From: Sarcomyxa edulis
Taxonomy: Eukaryota > Basidiomycota > Agaricomycetes > Agaricales > Mycenaceae
Direction: 5' to 3'
Assembly: GCA_009761415.1 (NCBI GenBank)
Contig: QUOL01000002.1
Location: 992,001-1,056,000 of the forward strand
Length of the DNA: 64,000 nucleotides
Made by a program: the position numbers and the translations under genes. Below the pieces are notes generated by a model that saw nothing but the letters and a program-made list of their open reading frames with translations, did no database searches and was not told the DNA's origin. This document shows, piece by piece, positions 48,520-61,049 of this stretch. Each line of letters opens with the position of its first letter. The first letter of the stretch is position 1.

Positions 48520-48817
48520 TAGTGTCTGCTTATAGATACAGGTCGCCGAGGAAAATATTGGCTTTCAAGGAGGGAGGATGGAGGATGAATATTGAATATC
48601 GATGAATGTGGTCGTGATTCGTGAAGAGAAATCGCGAGAACGCGAACTGCAAAAGTACGAGCCGCGAAATCTGCTAGGAAATGGATGCATATGCATATGG
48701 CATCTTCTTCCAAGAAAAGTGGGAACTAACGATACACGGTGTAGGTATAGAAACTGCTGTCTAGTTATACATAATGCAAATACTACTACATCCTCGAGAC
48801 ATGAAAAAAAGATCAAT

Positions 48818-50439
48818 CTATCCTTCTGCAGCGTTCTCAGCAGCTTCTTTCCGTATTCTCGCCTCCTCGGCCATCTCCTTTTCTTCGGCTTCTACGACTT
48901 CAACATCGAGAGGGAACGTCAGGATAGCAGCAATTCCAGTTAGCTGATTCAGTTCTATGGAAGTGTGTCACGTAAGTCTAAGATAACGTTGTGGCTGGAC
49001 ATAAAACATACGCTGGCCTGATTCATGCATGCTCGAGAATATAACAACTTCCCCGCCTTTTTGTTGTACTGCTTCCACAAGAGCCACGTATTTCTTCCGG
49101 ACCGCAGGTTCGCTTGCTCTGTGAAGACAAATTGCATAAATTCAAAAATGAGCAAGACGTCGTAGTTGAATGGATAGCGTACCGGAAAAGATCGTCAGAG
49201 ATGAGAAGTGTCCCTATTGCTCCACGGTCCGCCGCGAGAAGAACATGATCAGGGCCGTACCACGCACGCATCTCGTCAGAGCCTAGCATCTTGAAGAACC
49301 TGCGTGAAAGAGATAAATGATGGAGGACAGTGGAGAGAAACCTGCGCGTACTTGTCAAGCATGATACCTTCTCGAGCAAACTTGGTCTCTTTTAATTGAG
49401 AAGCAATCTATAAAGTTGGTTACATTAATAAGGGATCTTAGAGAGAATTCAAGCCACTTACTTCGGGGCTTTTCAAAACTTCCACCAGACTATGGATATG
49501 TGGGCTACTGACATGCACCTTGATGACCTTATCCCGTAATGCTCGCTGCAAGATCTTATCTCCTCGACGCCCTGCCTCGCGGACCATCCATTCGTAAACG
49601 GCATCTCGCACCCATCCAGGACTTGCAATAACGATGGCACGAAGTCCCGTACTCGAATATGGTATGTGTCGGACAAAGGACTCGTATAAAAGGGCGTAGA
49701 ACTTTTCCAGGGCCTTCTCATGCTGTGACGCACCGGAGGATGCAGCCTTTCGAGGGATCGGCATAGATATGCGGTGCGTGACGAGGGTCATATGCTGCGA
49801 TAGTAGGCAGAACGTTGCAGTTCCCTCTCCACATACCACTGCCCCCACCTCTGCACCCTTTCCTGGAACGATGGCTTCTTCTACTCGACCTAGCGCGATG
49901 CTATCCCAACCATCCATTTTTTCGATCCTGATGTCCCTATTTGGCTCGATATCCAAAGTATGAAATGCGCCGAGTCGTACGTGAGGGTTCTCGACGGTGA
50001 CTCGGCCTGATACATGAAGTGCAGCGGTTGCTTGTGGTGCTGATGATGACCCAGAAGCATCTGAAGGGGCATCAGTCGCGGCAGATGCAGAGGGCGCAAC
50101 GGATGAGGAAAAGTCAACGCGATTGACTTGTATAGTGAGGTTCAGACGGACACGATGGGATTCAGTAGAACCGGTGGATGATATATTCTGAACTCGACTA
50201 GATGACTTATCAGCACATAGACGAAGTCATGACATACGGAATCACTGACCGAATTGCAGGAGCACGGATCAAATCGCCCTGCTGAATGAGATTGTATAAA
50301 TGCCACATATCCTCGTCATCCTCTGGACGCAAGGTAACATAGCCCTACAGTAAAAAGGATAAGAACATCAACATAATCATGAGAGCGAACTAAAACATAC
50401 TACGCCGTGCTTGTCTACATGCTTTCCTACCAGCTTCAT
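48818..50439 (-). CDS. DOM34: Pelota / Dom34, ribosome rescue factor
   Basis: Partner of Hbs1 in releasing stalled ribosomes (no-go and non-stop decay). Starts at ATG 50439 ([12 protein letters not shown]); stops at 48818-48820. The N-terminal Sm-like domain has [20 protein letters not shown] and an insertion rich in Ser/Ala before [20 protein letters not shown]. The eRF1-like middle domain reads [19 protein letters not shown] and lacks a GGQ tripeptide, as expected for pelota. The C-terminal domain shows [20 protein letters not shown] and [20 protein letters not shown]. The acidic, Ala/Glu-rich end is longer than in some homologues. Confidence 0.92.
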
Positions 50440-50541
50440 TGGTTTCAGGAGGAGAGACGCTTCAGCTTCTGAAGTTCGCCGATCACTTCCTCTTTTGGAA
50501 CTGCTACTTGCAGGCCAATTCTGTTTCCCCAATTTGCCTCG
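50440..50541. promoter_or_regulatory. 102-bp shared promoter, DOM34 / TXNDC9
   Basis: The divergent start codons are only 102 bp apart, so both genes presumably share one short promoter region. No specific element stands out. Confidence 0.4.
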
Positions 50542-51561
50542 ATGGACAGGTATGTAGCTTGGTCTGTTCCAAAGTTATACATGCTGATATATAGACATAA
50601 AGTAACCCAAAGATCGCAGCATTAGCAGCAAGACTTGTAGAACCCAACAACCCCCACAACTACAAAAGCACACAGCGTCACGAAGAGGACGAAGAGGACG
50701 AAGATGCACTATTCGCAGAGCTTGAAGAAGAGATCGAGAATGATAGTAATGCTGCTATGAGGGAACAGGGACTTGAGGCACTTCGACGAGAGTGAGTTAC
50801 ACGTCCTGGAGAGCTAGAGTCCACAACTCATTGCCTGTCTGGTCTGTAGAATGGAAAGGGTGAAAGAGATGCGCGAGAATGAACACGGGCGATATACCGA
50901 AGTTACGGACGAGAAAGAGGTCGTACGGGTGAGTGCGTGAGTGAATCGCAATCTTCAGCTGAAGAAGCACGTAACTCATGAGTTCAACATCGCAGGAGAG
51001 AACCTCGCTGCGTCGTGCATTTCTACCATTCAAATTTCAAACGATGTGAGATTATGGACAAGCATCTATCGGTGAGTCTTTACCGTCGTCAAAGTGGCAG
51101 TGACTGATGCCATACATCCAGAAACTCGCACCGAAATATTTCACGACGCGTTTCTTCCGCGTATTTGTAGAGAACGTACCTTGGCTAGTGGAAAAGCTCG
51201 CTATTAAAGTGCTACCATGCGTTATTTGCTTCGTCGATGGCGTGTCCAAAGACCGGTAACGTCCATTCAGATTCAAAGTGATCTGGAAGTTGACTGATCT
51301 TCGCTACCTAGGATAATTGGCTTTGAGGAACTTGGCAACAATGACGCTTTCGACACTGCTACATTGGAGCTGAGGTTGTCTGTGTGCGGTGAGGTTTAGT
51401 CTCAATGTATCGACGAACCCTAGCTGATGGCTAGCATAGGTGCTATACAGAAAACTACAGGCGGGACATTGCAGACTGTGTATAATGTGTCCTCATCTCG
51501 AGCTTTGCGTTCCAGCGCGCGAGACGATGACGACGACGATCCATTTGACTTGGACGAATGA
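50542..51561 (+). CDS. PLP1: Phosducin-like protein with thioredoxin fold (TXNDC9 / Plp1)
   Basis: Co-chaperone of the CCT chaperonin that modulates tubulin and actin folding. The first exon is only the start codon and a few bases (50542-50549), then an intron of about 50 nt, giving MDSNPKIAALAARLVEPNNP. A strongly acidic segment (EEDEEDEDALFAELEEEIE) precedes the helix leading to the thioredoxin domain: VVHFYHSNFKRCEIMDKHL, then APKYFTTRFFRVFVENVPWL and VLPCVICFVDGVSKDRIIGF. The canonical CxxC is replaced, as usual in phosducin-like proteins. The end is acidic (DDDDDDPFDLDE), stop 51559-51561. Six or so introns. Confidence 0.88.
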
Positions 51562-51793
51562 GATGATACCCGCGTTTTTGGAGCTACGGGCTCTCAAGTT
51601 ATTTTATCACTGCAGTATGATCTGTTATTGATCGCGATTTTACAAGTGTGTACCAGGATTCTCATTTTCCTGAGAGGCTGACGAGACATTGCAGATGTTT
51701 ATATTTTTTGGATGAGTCTTGCAATACAAGGACTGCTTTCCCTTCGTGTTGGAGACCGAGCGGATATATATGTGTTGATACAAGTCTTGAAAA

Positions 51794-52749
51794 CTATGCA
51801 GCCTTCGGCGAAGACATTCTTTCCAGATATGCGGCCCAACCTTCTTTTCTATACCTTTCAGCTTGTGCACGTATCTCGTCGATCAAGCTTGGGTCTTTTC
51901 CGTAAACACCTCTTCCAACGATGATGACGTCGCATCCTGCTTCGAGCACCACTTCTCGGGGAGTCCGATATTGTTGGCCCATTCCATCGCCTTTGGTATC
52001 GAGCCCAACACCAGGCGTCAACACCAAAAAGTCCTCTTCAGCAATGTTGTCGGTCGAGGTCGCGCAAATACCATCCATTCTACGTTGTGCAATGAATCCA
52101 ATGACGAAATCACGATGTTCCCGAGCCATACGGACAGCTCCTTCCGTGTATGCCCCCGATGCGAGAGAACCTTTGGTGCTCATCTCTGCTAATAACAGCA
52201 GCCCACGACCTAGAGACAAGCCGACCGACGCAAGACCAGTGATAATGGATGGACCTGGCACGGGATGTGCGTTTGTAATATGCGACCAACTGGCGATCTT
52301 GTGTACGCCGCTCGAATATTGCAACGCGACGGTATTTCCTGTCATTCCAGGTGATAAGTTGCATGACCTGTACTAAATTCGTTAAGCAAACGTACCGATA
52401 TCAGCAAATTTGCGGTCCTCGAAGATGACAAAGTCGTGCTTGATGCTGAGCTCTTGAAGTTCATGGATGAGGATGGGTTCGAAGTCTTCAATGATATCGA
52501 TATGTGTCTTCATTGCGGAATAGGGTGAGAACGACGACATAGACACGGAAGGAGGGTCGTTGCCTTTATAAGACAGACAAAAGGACCAACGACATCGATT
52601 ATCGCTAAGAAATCCTTGGTCTTCGTGACGTCTACGCTCACAGCGAGATTTGTCTGTTTTCTCTCCATGGTTTCTAGCAGTAATTTTGCGGCGGGATTTG
52701 AGTGTTTGGAAGCTCGTTGGCCATATGTTTGCAGATACAGCGAAGACAT
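51794..52749 (-). CDS. URA3: Orotidine 5'-phosphate decarboxylase
   Basis: Last step of UMP synthesis, orotidine 5'-phosphate to UMP. Exon 1 is 52564-52749 (62 codons), then a 56-nt intron 52508-52563 that begins with GC rather than GT. A second, canonical intron follows after ADI. Active-site residues appear in [10 protein letters not shown] and in [17 protein letters not shown] (the Asp-x-Lys-x-x-Asp catalytic array). The phosphate-binding end reads [20 protein letters not shown] and [10 protein letters not shown]. About 280 residues, complete, stop at 51794. It is convergent with the TXNDC9 gene and divergent from PUS7. Confidence 0.95.
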
Positions 52750-52899
52750 GATGGAGAGATGTTCAACGTCTATCGAAGAGAGATAGTTGGGAGGAGGAAA
52801 GAGAGCAGCTTTGTAGAGTTCGATCTAATCTTTGGCCCACTCGATCACTTTGATCTCGAAAAAAGTCCGTCGACTCTAACGCTCATACTCTCAAATCTT
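52750..52899. promoter_or_regulatory. 150-bp shared promoter, URA3 / PUS7
   Basis: This short spacer lies between divergent start codons and must contain both promoters. I saw no clear TATA element. Confidence 0.4.
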
Positions 52900-55800
52900 A
52901 TGGCTTCTGTTACGATTCGCGAACGAGAGCAAGACGACGCAGACTTTGAACGATATTCCAAACGCCCAAAGGTCGAAGATACTACCCAGCCAGTGGAGGG
53001 ATCTTCCACAGAGCCAGTGCAACCAGATACTATCCTACCTCCGAGCCACATTCTACTCAATGCACCTAAAGCCGTGGACACATCAGATGGCGTATTTCGC
53101 CTGTTAGAGACTGATGTAGGTATCTCGGAATATGTAGGCAAAGGTGTGTCCAAAATTGAAGGCATCATCAAGCAAAGGTTCGTCTCAATTATCTTTTTGT
53201 GCCGTCTTCTTCTCATAGAATATATTGTACAGATTCACAGACTTTCTGGTCTACGAGGTCGACCAAGATAGTAAAGTTGTGCATATAAAGTCTCTTAGCA
53301 AACCAGAATCCCCCAAGAAGGACAAGCCCGAGCCCACCGAAACTCCAATTGTTGCAGATGCCCCGGTTTCTGCTGAAAGTAATGCTATGGAAGGTGTAGA
53401 GGCCACCGTGGAAGCTACCCTCGCCGATACAGCCGATCCTATCCTTCCCAAAGACGATACTCCGTCCGAAGCGGTACAGACAACATCTGAGGAGGCGCAA
53501 CCAAAGTCAGAGGAGGGCCCTATTGACTCTGAACAACCGAGAAAGGGGAAAGGAAAGTCGAAACAAGGACCTTCAGATCCCTGGCCCGAGGATTTTAACA
53601 CGAAGCTTGCTCCATTCTTGACCGAAACGGCTATTGCTCAAGTTAAACAAATGTTTTTGGAGGGACCAGAGCCTCCATTGGTCAGCGACAGCGGTTGGGG
53701 TGGACGGCCAACTAAGGTTGCTTCGGAAGAGAGCGCAAAAGACACCATCACTGAGGCGCCCGAGACGCCGAAGGAAGAACCTGAAAAGGTTGGGAGAGGC
53801 AAACGAGGACGCGATCGGGGCGTTCGCGGTGGTAGAGGTGGACGTGGTGGTAGAGGTGGAAAAGGTGGCAATGCCAGGGAAGACCACCGGAGAGTCGTAT
53901 CAGAAGTATGTATATCTCATCATGCTCCTTCCTCCAATCTGATCATTTTTGTGTCTGAATAGCCGATCGAGTCTAAATCTACTCGTACTGCTTTCCATCA
54001 AGCTGTACGTGAGCTATTTGGAGGAAAACTTGAGACTGAGACGGATATTACTGCGCCTGAATCTGAGGATGATCCAAAAATTGTAATCAAATGGGCTAAA
54101 CGAGGAGGAGGAGCTCGTGGAAGAGGAGCTAATCGAGGTGGCAGAGGTGATGTAGACCCTGGAGCTGTTGAGCACCGTACTGACATATGTATCCTCAGGT
54201 GGCCAGGTAGAACGCGCGCCCCGCGGTCAATATCCACCATATATCCACTTTACCATGCAGAAAACCAATCGCGACACTCAGGATGCCCTCGGCCATCTGG
54301 CTCGGACACTACACGTAAACGTTAGGGATCTTTCCGTCGCTGGGACGAAGGATAAACGTGGAGTGACTGTTCAGCGAGTTGCTCTCAAGCGTAACAACAA
54401 GACAGTCGAAGACGTGTGGAAACTTGCCAATGGGATCATTGGAAAAAAGTCTCCAGAGGATGCATTGAAACATCGAGGAGATCGAGGGGTTCGGATCGCG
54501 GATCTCAACTATCGAAAAGCCAGTCTGGAGTTGGGGATGTTAAAAGGAAATGCTTTCGTTATCACCTTAAGGTTCGTTCCTTCTCTCAAGGCATGTTCCT
54601 ATATGCTGATTTCAGTGCAGGAACGTTCAAGTTGACTCTCTGGAAACTCTTGATAAAGCTATGAATATTATCAAGGAGAAAGGCTTCATCAACTATTATG
54701 GTAAAACCATCCGTCGTATCTTAGATTCTCGTCTGCGGACAGTATTTACTCCTGATTCTCAGGCATGCAACGATTCGGTACCGCCTCTGTACCAACCCAC
54801 TCTATCGGTCTGGCCCTTCTGAAATCAGATTGGCACCGAGGGGTGTCTTTGATTCTACAAAAGAGAGCTGGAGAACATCCTGACGTACTGGCAGCCCGAG
54901 AAGCCTGGCTCGTTGACGGAAATTTAGACAAAGCCCTCGAACTCATGCCCAGACGCGTTGTAGCGGAACGTTGCATACTTGAGAGTTACAAGAAACAGGG
55001 AGGTGACACTCGGAACGCCATGGGAGCTCTGTCCACCGTGTGTTCAACTATCTTTCTTTCGCTTCGCAATCACTACTAATCCCACGAATTTTCTAGATTC
55101 CTCGCAACCTTCGATTGATGTATGTTCATGCCTATCAGTCATATGTGTGGAATGCTATTGTCTCGGAGCGCATCCGTACATATGGTTCTGATAAACCAGT
55201 CGCCGGTGACCTTGTTTTCGAGGCTGGCGAGGATCAAGATATGGTTGTTGATGTCCCAGAAGAAACCCCTACGGACGACAAGCCTGAGGATGACAAGGTT
55301 GAGGCCGAAGAACCAGGTATGCCGTTTTCCCTACTACGCCAATCGGTCGAGTCGCTTACTTCGCGAGTCTTCAGAAAGCACATCTTCATGGTCCCGGAAA
55401 AAAGCACGAAAACCTTGGGTCGCTCCTGTTGTCAAAACCTTGACGGAGGCTGATCTGGACAAATACACAATATTTGATGTCATCATGCCACTGCCAGGCA
55501 AGGATGTGGATTACCCCGGAGGCCCACTTGGAGAGAAATACCGAGAATACCTACGCCTCGATGGTTTGGATCCCGAGAATTTCGAACGAAAGCAGAAGTA
55601 AGAATATCTCAATACTCCAGCATCTTCTACGAACTGATTTCTTGTGATTTATCAGGGACTACAGCCTGAGTGGATCATACAGAAAAATAATACATCTCCC
55701 AAAAGAGCTGTCTTGGTCAGTTCTACGCTACACGGACCCCGACGTACCTTTGGCGCAGGCCGACGAGGATAAATTGCTAGGATTCGACCCACCTGTCATA

Positions 55801-56007
55801 GTCGAAGACGGCAAGTTCATGGCACTTCAGATCGAACTCACACTGGGAACTGCAGCATACGCTACGATGGCCCTGCGCGAGATCACTAAAACTGAGACGA
55901 GCTCACACTTCCAAACGAGTCTCACACAGGCATCCGCAGATCAGAAATTCCGCGGAACCGAAGCAGGCGCTGGGGAGGTTGAGGAGACAAAAGTTGAGGC
56001 AGATTGA
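52900..56007 (+). CDS. PUS7: Pseudouridine synthase Pus7 (TruD family)
   Basis: Isomerises uridine to pseudouridine in tRNA, snRNA and mRNA. Starts at ATG 52900 ([20 protein letters not shown]), stops 56005-56007. The TruD core is seen in [40 protein letters not shown], the catalytic Asp motif [34 protein letters not shown], and [19 protein letters not shown]. Two low-complexity insertions stand out: an acidic/Pro-rich stretch at about residues 115-225, and Arg-Gly runs near 53800-53875 and 54105-54150 ([12 protein letters not shown] type). Such RGG tracts bind RNA in other proteins. An intron between GRG and GQVERAPRG joins the frame. Eight or so exons. Confidence 0.92.
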
Positions 56008-56467
56008 CCTCATAACGTGTGGACTCAGCACCGTCTACTTGGTTAACGCCATGCAACGGCTTGCGGGTACAACATCTGTTCCGTCTTTTGTGGGAATAGG
56101 AAGACCGGGAATGTCGAAACCGGGGAGTAGGATTACTTTTGCAGCGTCGTTGATTCGCCGAAAGAGATAACCAAAATACTGTTGTAAACGATATCTAATT
56201 TTATGTATACACTCCTGGACCCATAGAAGAGGATCAAGGGAGAGATTGAAGTTCGGCGCTGTTGATTGAAGCAGTGTACCCGACTAAATGGACTTTACGC
56301 ATTTTCTATCACGAACTCAAAACACGTCTCACCACTCTTGCTGCCATGGTGCCACGTCTGTTTATCCTCTTCCCTTCACAGATGTTCCCTCGACACTCGT
56401 ATAAATAAGTATATCTACATCTCTTGCCCGGGACTTCAAGCCCACACCTCATCTAGAACTGTCCACC
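56008..56467. other. Spacer, no gene seen
   Basis: It contains the PUS7 3' flank and the MFS gene promoter, with a pyrimidine-rich stretch near 56370-56400. Confidence 0.35.
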
Positions 56468-58442
56468 ATGGTCAAAGTCGAAACAGTCGTCTTCATTTCC
56501 CTGGTCCTGGACCTTTTCGCATTCACTATTCCTCTACCTCTCTTTCCTCGGATAATAGAATGGTATACCCTAGTGAGTTCATTCCATTATAAGATACGAA
56601 ATACCCCGCTGAATACAGTAAAGCGCGAGATCGGAGATCCTAATGGATTTTTGTCACGAACACTTCAATTCGTCTCATCGCTTAGGAGTATTTTCTACAA
56701 GCCCACATCCCATTCGGCAAGATGGGATGTAGTCCTACTAGGTGAGAGGATATCATATGCTCTAGCCCAAATGTGTACTCAAGAAAGACAGGTGGATTGA
56801 TGGGCTCGGTCTTCTCGTGAGTCGTACCTTCATGGACTGTCGAGCGCTCTACGAACATGGTACAATCTTCAGAACGTTACAGTTTTTCGTATCACCCAAA
56901 ATAGGAGCATTATCAGATAGATATGGACGAAAGGTACGTGCGCTGGATTGACAATTGGGCAGTTTGTCTGAGATTGAGACTTCTTCAAGCGTGTTCTCCT
57001 TATCACAATGATTGGGAACATCCTTTCTGCTTTGGTGTAAGCACAACTACTCTGTTCCTCGTTCCAGGTGAACTCACGCTATAAATTGCAGGTGGATCCA
57101 ATCTACAAGTTTTGTTTCTTACACCTTGAGTCGGGTGATTGGTGGTTTAAGTGAAGGAAATGTGCAATTAGCTATTGCCATCTTATCCGACGTTACCACC
57201 CCCGCCAATCGGTGAGTTCCCACCAAGACTTTGCAAGCGGATAAGCATAGCTAAATGGGCTGCCTCCACAGCTCAAAGGCGTTGGCACACGTAGGCATTG
57301 CCTTTGCCATCTGTTTCTGCATCGGTCCCCCGATAGGAGCATACTTCGCGTCAAAGCCATGGCCCATCAACAGCTGGGAACTGAACGTGTATGCCGTTCC
57401 TGCCACCCTCACTTTGGTTCTTCTCGTCGTGGAAACCATATTCCTCATGATTGCCTTACCTGAGACTCGAGGCAAACGTGTTTCTGTAACACCAACCAGT
57501 GAAAAGCCAAAGGTATCTAATGGAACTGCTAATGGCGCTGCTAAAGAGGCATCCGTCAATGGATCTTCGAATGGCACTAGTAATGGTCATGGACCTAAAT
57601 TAACACGGAAGGAAAGCGTGGAGAAGCGTATTTCTATCCTGAAGACACTTCGTCGCGTGCATTTCTTGTTTTTGTGTCTTTTCTCGGGTATCGAGTTCAC
57701 TTTGACCTTCTTGACTTTCGATCGTGAGCCGTATTCTTTCGTTGCGTCCCCTCTCCCTCTCTGACCACTGTCGAATACCCTCCAGTACTAGATTGGAATA
57801 ACAGACAGAACGGTAGCCTCATAGGCTCCATCGGCGTCATGAGTGCACTACTACAAGGCGGCTATGTTCGACGCTCAATCGCCAAAGTCGGAGAAGGGGC
57901 CATGGCACGCAGAGGCGTCGCCAGTTGTGCAACAAGTTTAATCCTATTGGCTATCCTCCCACAATTCGTATCTAGCAAGCCCACCCTCGCCATGAGGCTT
58001 CTCCAAGGTGCCGCAGTAGGCATGGCGTTCACCTCTGCGACAGTGGTAAACTCGCTCACTTCATTCGCGTCTTTGCAATGCGATGAAGGTGGCTTTGATG
58101 AAGTCACTGGCAAACCCCTGGAAGAGCATCCGCAGCTTGTCAAAGGATTGGGTGTGTCAATTTTGGTTTTGATCTCGGTCCATTTAGGTCAAAAGTTCTG
58201 ATATCAGATTCTTTGCAGCACTTGGTAAATTCCGTTCTTCAGGGCAGCTTGGTCGTGCGATGGGACCTCTCTTCGGTATGCTGTCTTTCTCCATTTCGAT
58301 GTACAATTGCCCTAAATCGCGCTCTACAGCCTGCGCATCCTATTGGACATTCGGCCCCTCCACCACCTACACCATCTCTGCTCTCGCCATGATTACACTC
58401 TACGCGAGCATGAAATCCATAGCGGCAACAAAATCATCATGA
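56468..58442 (+). CDS. Major facilitator superfamily transporter (DHA1 / MFSD10-like)
   Basis: Multi-pass carrier, about 500 residues over seven or so exons, ATG 56468 (MVKVETVVFISLVLDLFAF) to TGA 58440-58442. The cytoplasmic loop signature after helix 2 is clear: FVAPKIGALSDRYGRKRVLL. Helix 4-5 contains SRVIGGLSEGNVQLAIAIL and GPPIGAYFASKPWP. The central loop between the two six-helix halves is rich in Asn, Gly and Ser (NGTANGAAKEASVNGSSNG) and charged after that. The last exon reads ACASYWTFGPSTTYTISALA. The drug-antiporter family relation is fairly clear; the substrate is not known. Confidence 0.82.
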
Positions 58443-58790
58443 TAAAGAGGGAGGGTCTCAGGGATCACTTGCAATTGTTGTATACTTATTCCATCCGTTT
58501 TATTTAAGCTTCGTGCCAAATAATAAATGTCTTTTTGAATTTGTAAACAAAAGATTGTATTTCTAAAGTAGTGGAAAATAAATTGTTGCAGGCGCCATTA
58601 TCGTTGTCGAGTCCGTTATCAAAAGGTTGGTTGGGGTGGGTGGGTCGTACTAGTAAAATTTTTGTAGGGGGGTCGAGTCAGTGGGTAGGGGTATATTGGG
58701 TCTTAATAAAGTTCTCCATAAATCAAGCACTGGGGCGGGAGGCGGGCAGGAAGGGTGGAGCGTATGGACGGAGGTATATCTAAGGAGATG
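58443..58790. other. Convergent spacer
   Basis: It is AT-rich near 58500-58570 and G-rich near 58630-58700; no gene is seen. The MFS and SUR1-like genes end here from opposite sides. Confidence 0.35.
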
Positions 58791-60502
58791 TTACGACATG
58801 CGAGACCTTGACATACTCCGCGAGCCGGGACGCGAGTGACTGCCGGGTGATCTGGGTATATCACTGAGATCCACTAATGCTCCATTACGCTCCGGAATAG
58901 AATGAGCATACTGCCCGGAAGACCCTTGTGGAGACGACTCCGCCGGGAAGTCATCGCCGTATATACCAGCTCGTTCGAGATCATCCGCATAGCGTTGCTT
59001 CTCTGGCGGGAATGGCTGGGTTGCTCCTCGATAGATAGCGCGTTGGTAGCTGGGTGGAGCTAGAGGTTCTTCATCTCTGTGCGACGCCAATTCGATATCT
59101 GGTGTCTGAGTGAAAATAGCAGGTAGGAAGAATAGAACGCCTCTGCTGTGACGCTGCCGTCTGCTGCGGACTGGAGTGCGTGTGGTTTCTTCCCGGGCGC
59201 CTGCAAGTGATGCAACGCGATTCCTCACTCGTCGCACTGCGTCGAGTATGGGATTCGAGGAGTGCCTGCTGGGAGCAGGGACGAAGTAATCTGCGGAGGA
59301 TGACATTTCTGATGATGCGGGAGAAGAGGGTCGGGAGTCGAAAGGGAGTTGGATGATCGCGTCATCGCTATCTTCGTCGCTCGAATCGTCGGGGTTGGGA
59401 GATTGTGGGGTGTCGGCTGCGAGGAATGTGGACCATCCCAATGAGAGTTGCCACCGACCTGAACGTTGATGCCATCGGGGAAGGAGGACATCGTATCCAC
59501 CAATTCTCCGGAAACTGTATCGACGTTGTTTGCCGCTCGGAATGGCAATTCTGATGATGCCCACAATGAGTATCCCCAAACCAATCCACATCAAACCCTT
59601 GCCCCAATGGAGTAAAAACGCCATGAAGGCAGCATCATCTGCATGCCAACTGCTCCCGTAGAAATGACTGAAGAAAGAGTGGGGGGCCTCTCCTTCCTTC
59701 GCGTTTTTGCCGTATAGTGATCTTGGCAAGACTCGGATCGGGTCTCCGAGACTGTGGGAGGACGTGAAAAGGCCGTACTGAATGGAAAGGAACATGGGAC
59801 CTGTCGAAAACATGACGGTAGGGTAATTGAGAATCCAATCATGATCGAATGTGACGAGGTTATGAATCGTTTGTTCCATGAATGGGTGACCTTTTTCAGA
59901 AAAGATTAGATCATTGGAGATACCAACTGGCGTGGTGACGGGCAGGATGACGGGATAGACCAAAAGTTGATCCATGGGGCGCAGACATCCAATGTCCAAG
60001 TCGACGTATATGCCTCCATAATGATGGAGAACAAAATAACGTATAGCGTCGGCGCGTTGAATGTTGTAGGTGTAGTTGTCAAAGGTGTCTAAGAACCATG
60101 GATATTGCTTGGCAATAAATTCTCTAGAACTGGCATCTGTCCAAAGCATATAATCGCTGTTGGGTCAAGGGGTTTAGACAAGGCAAGTGAGAATAAGAAC
60201 GTGTGTAAGACTGACTAGTCGGAGTTCATGTCTCGACACTCCTGAGAGATACCCTGCCATCGTATAGGCAAAGTCTCAGACTTCCAGGTCTGGTGAATGA
60301 TACGTGGGATACGTTGGACTTTGCCATGGTCTGTAGCGTTCCAGCGAGTGACATTATCTGAGGGGGGTATTTCGATTTCCGTGAGGTAGGCACTTGGGTT
60401 GATAGCCAGATAGTAGGTTACGGAGGAAAGAACGACTACGGTTCCAAAGAGAAAAAGACCCAGGACGGATAGGAAGATATAGAGGGTACGACGACGAGCC
60501 AT
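58791..60502 (-). CDS. SUR1: Mannosylinositol phosphorylceramide synthase catalytic subunit-like glycosyltransferase (SUR1/CSH1 type)
   Basis: Adds mannose from GDP-mannose to inositol phosphorylceramide in the Golgi, together with a regulatory subunit. Two exons: 60216-60502 and 58791-60156; the 59-nt intron (GTCAGT donor) splits the Tyr codon of NSDYDYMLW. A single N-terminal anchor (LYIFLSVLGLFLFGTVVVLS) predicts a type II membrane protein. The sugar-transfer DXD-type motif is GGIYVDLDIGC, preceded by RADAIRYFVLHHY; IPRIIHQTWK is the family entry motif. A second hydrophobic helix (GLMWIGLGILIVGIIRIAI) lies after the catalytic part. The C-terminal 250 residues are Ser/Arg/Pro-rich and longer than in yeast. 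Confidence 0.87.
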
Positions 60503-61049
60503 GTCGTGATGGTTGGAGAGAAAGGAAGGATAGAAAAAGAGTGGAGGATTGATAGGAGCCCCAGAAATAAGGCGGCGCAGATTCAACGCAAAAAGCTATA
60601 CACGCTTCAACCGGTTACGGCCACGGCTACTGCGCTATGTGCCTTACGTACTACCATACTGTAAATCTATCCTTCAAATTCTCGTAATTTCATTGTCCGG
60701 CCTAGAGCTACCAGTGCATGTAACGTTGGTAGAGACTGTTACTACAGTGTTAGAGCCGGAGGCCACCATGGAGGCCACTGGCATGGAGGCTCACAAGTGG
60801 CAGACAGTATGCAACTATCTAGCTAGCCACTTTTTGGGGCACCCATGCTAGCCGTCGCTTGCCATCAATGTTGTACATGATTCCCATCTTCAAAACACTT
60901 TTTATTCCCTACAAAATTCCTATTTAAAATTCCATCAAAATTCCAAATACACCCGACGGAGCATGTGAATGTGAAGGGCGCCAATAATACACATGAATTC
61001 GAAAGCTTACTCCTTGGCAATGGCAATGACAGTGGCCGACAGACAGTCT
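60503..61049. other. Spacer, no gene seen
   Basis: It contains the SUR1-like promoter and the 3' flank of the PIN-domain gene. Near 60755-60800 a short word, TGGAGGC, repeats irregularly. No tRNA-like fold was found. Confidence 0.35.
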
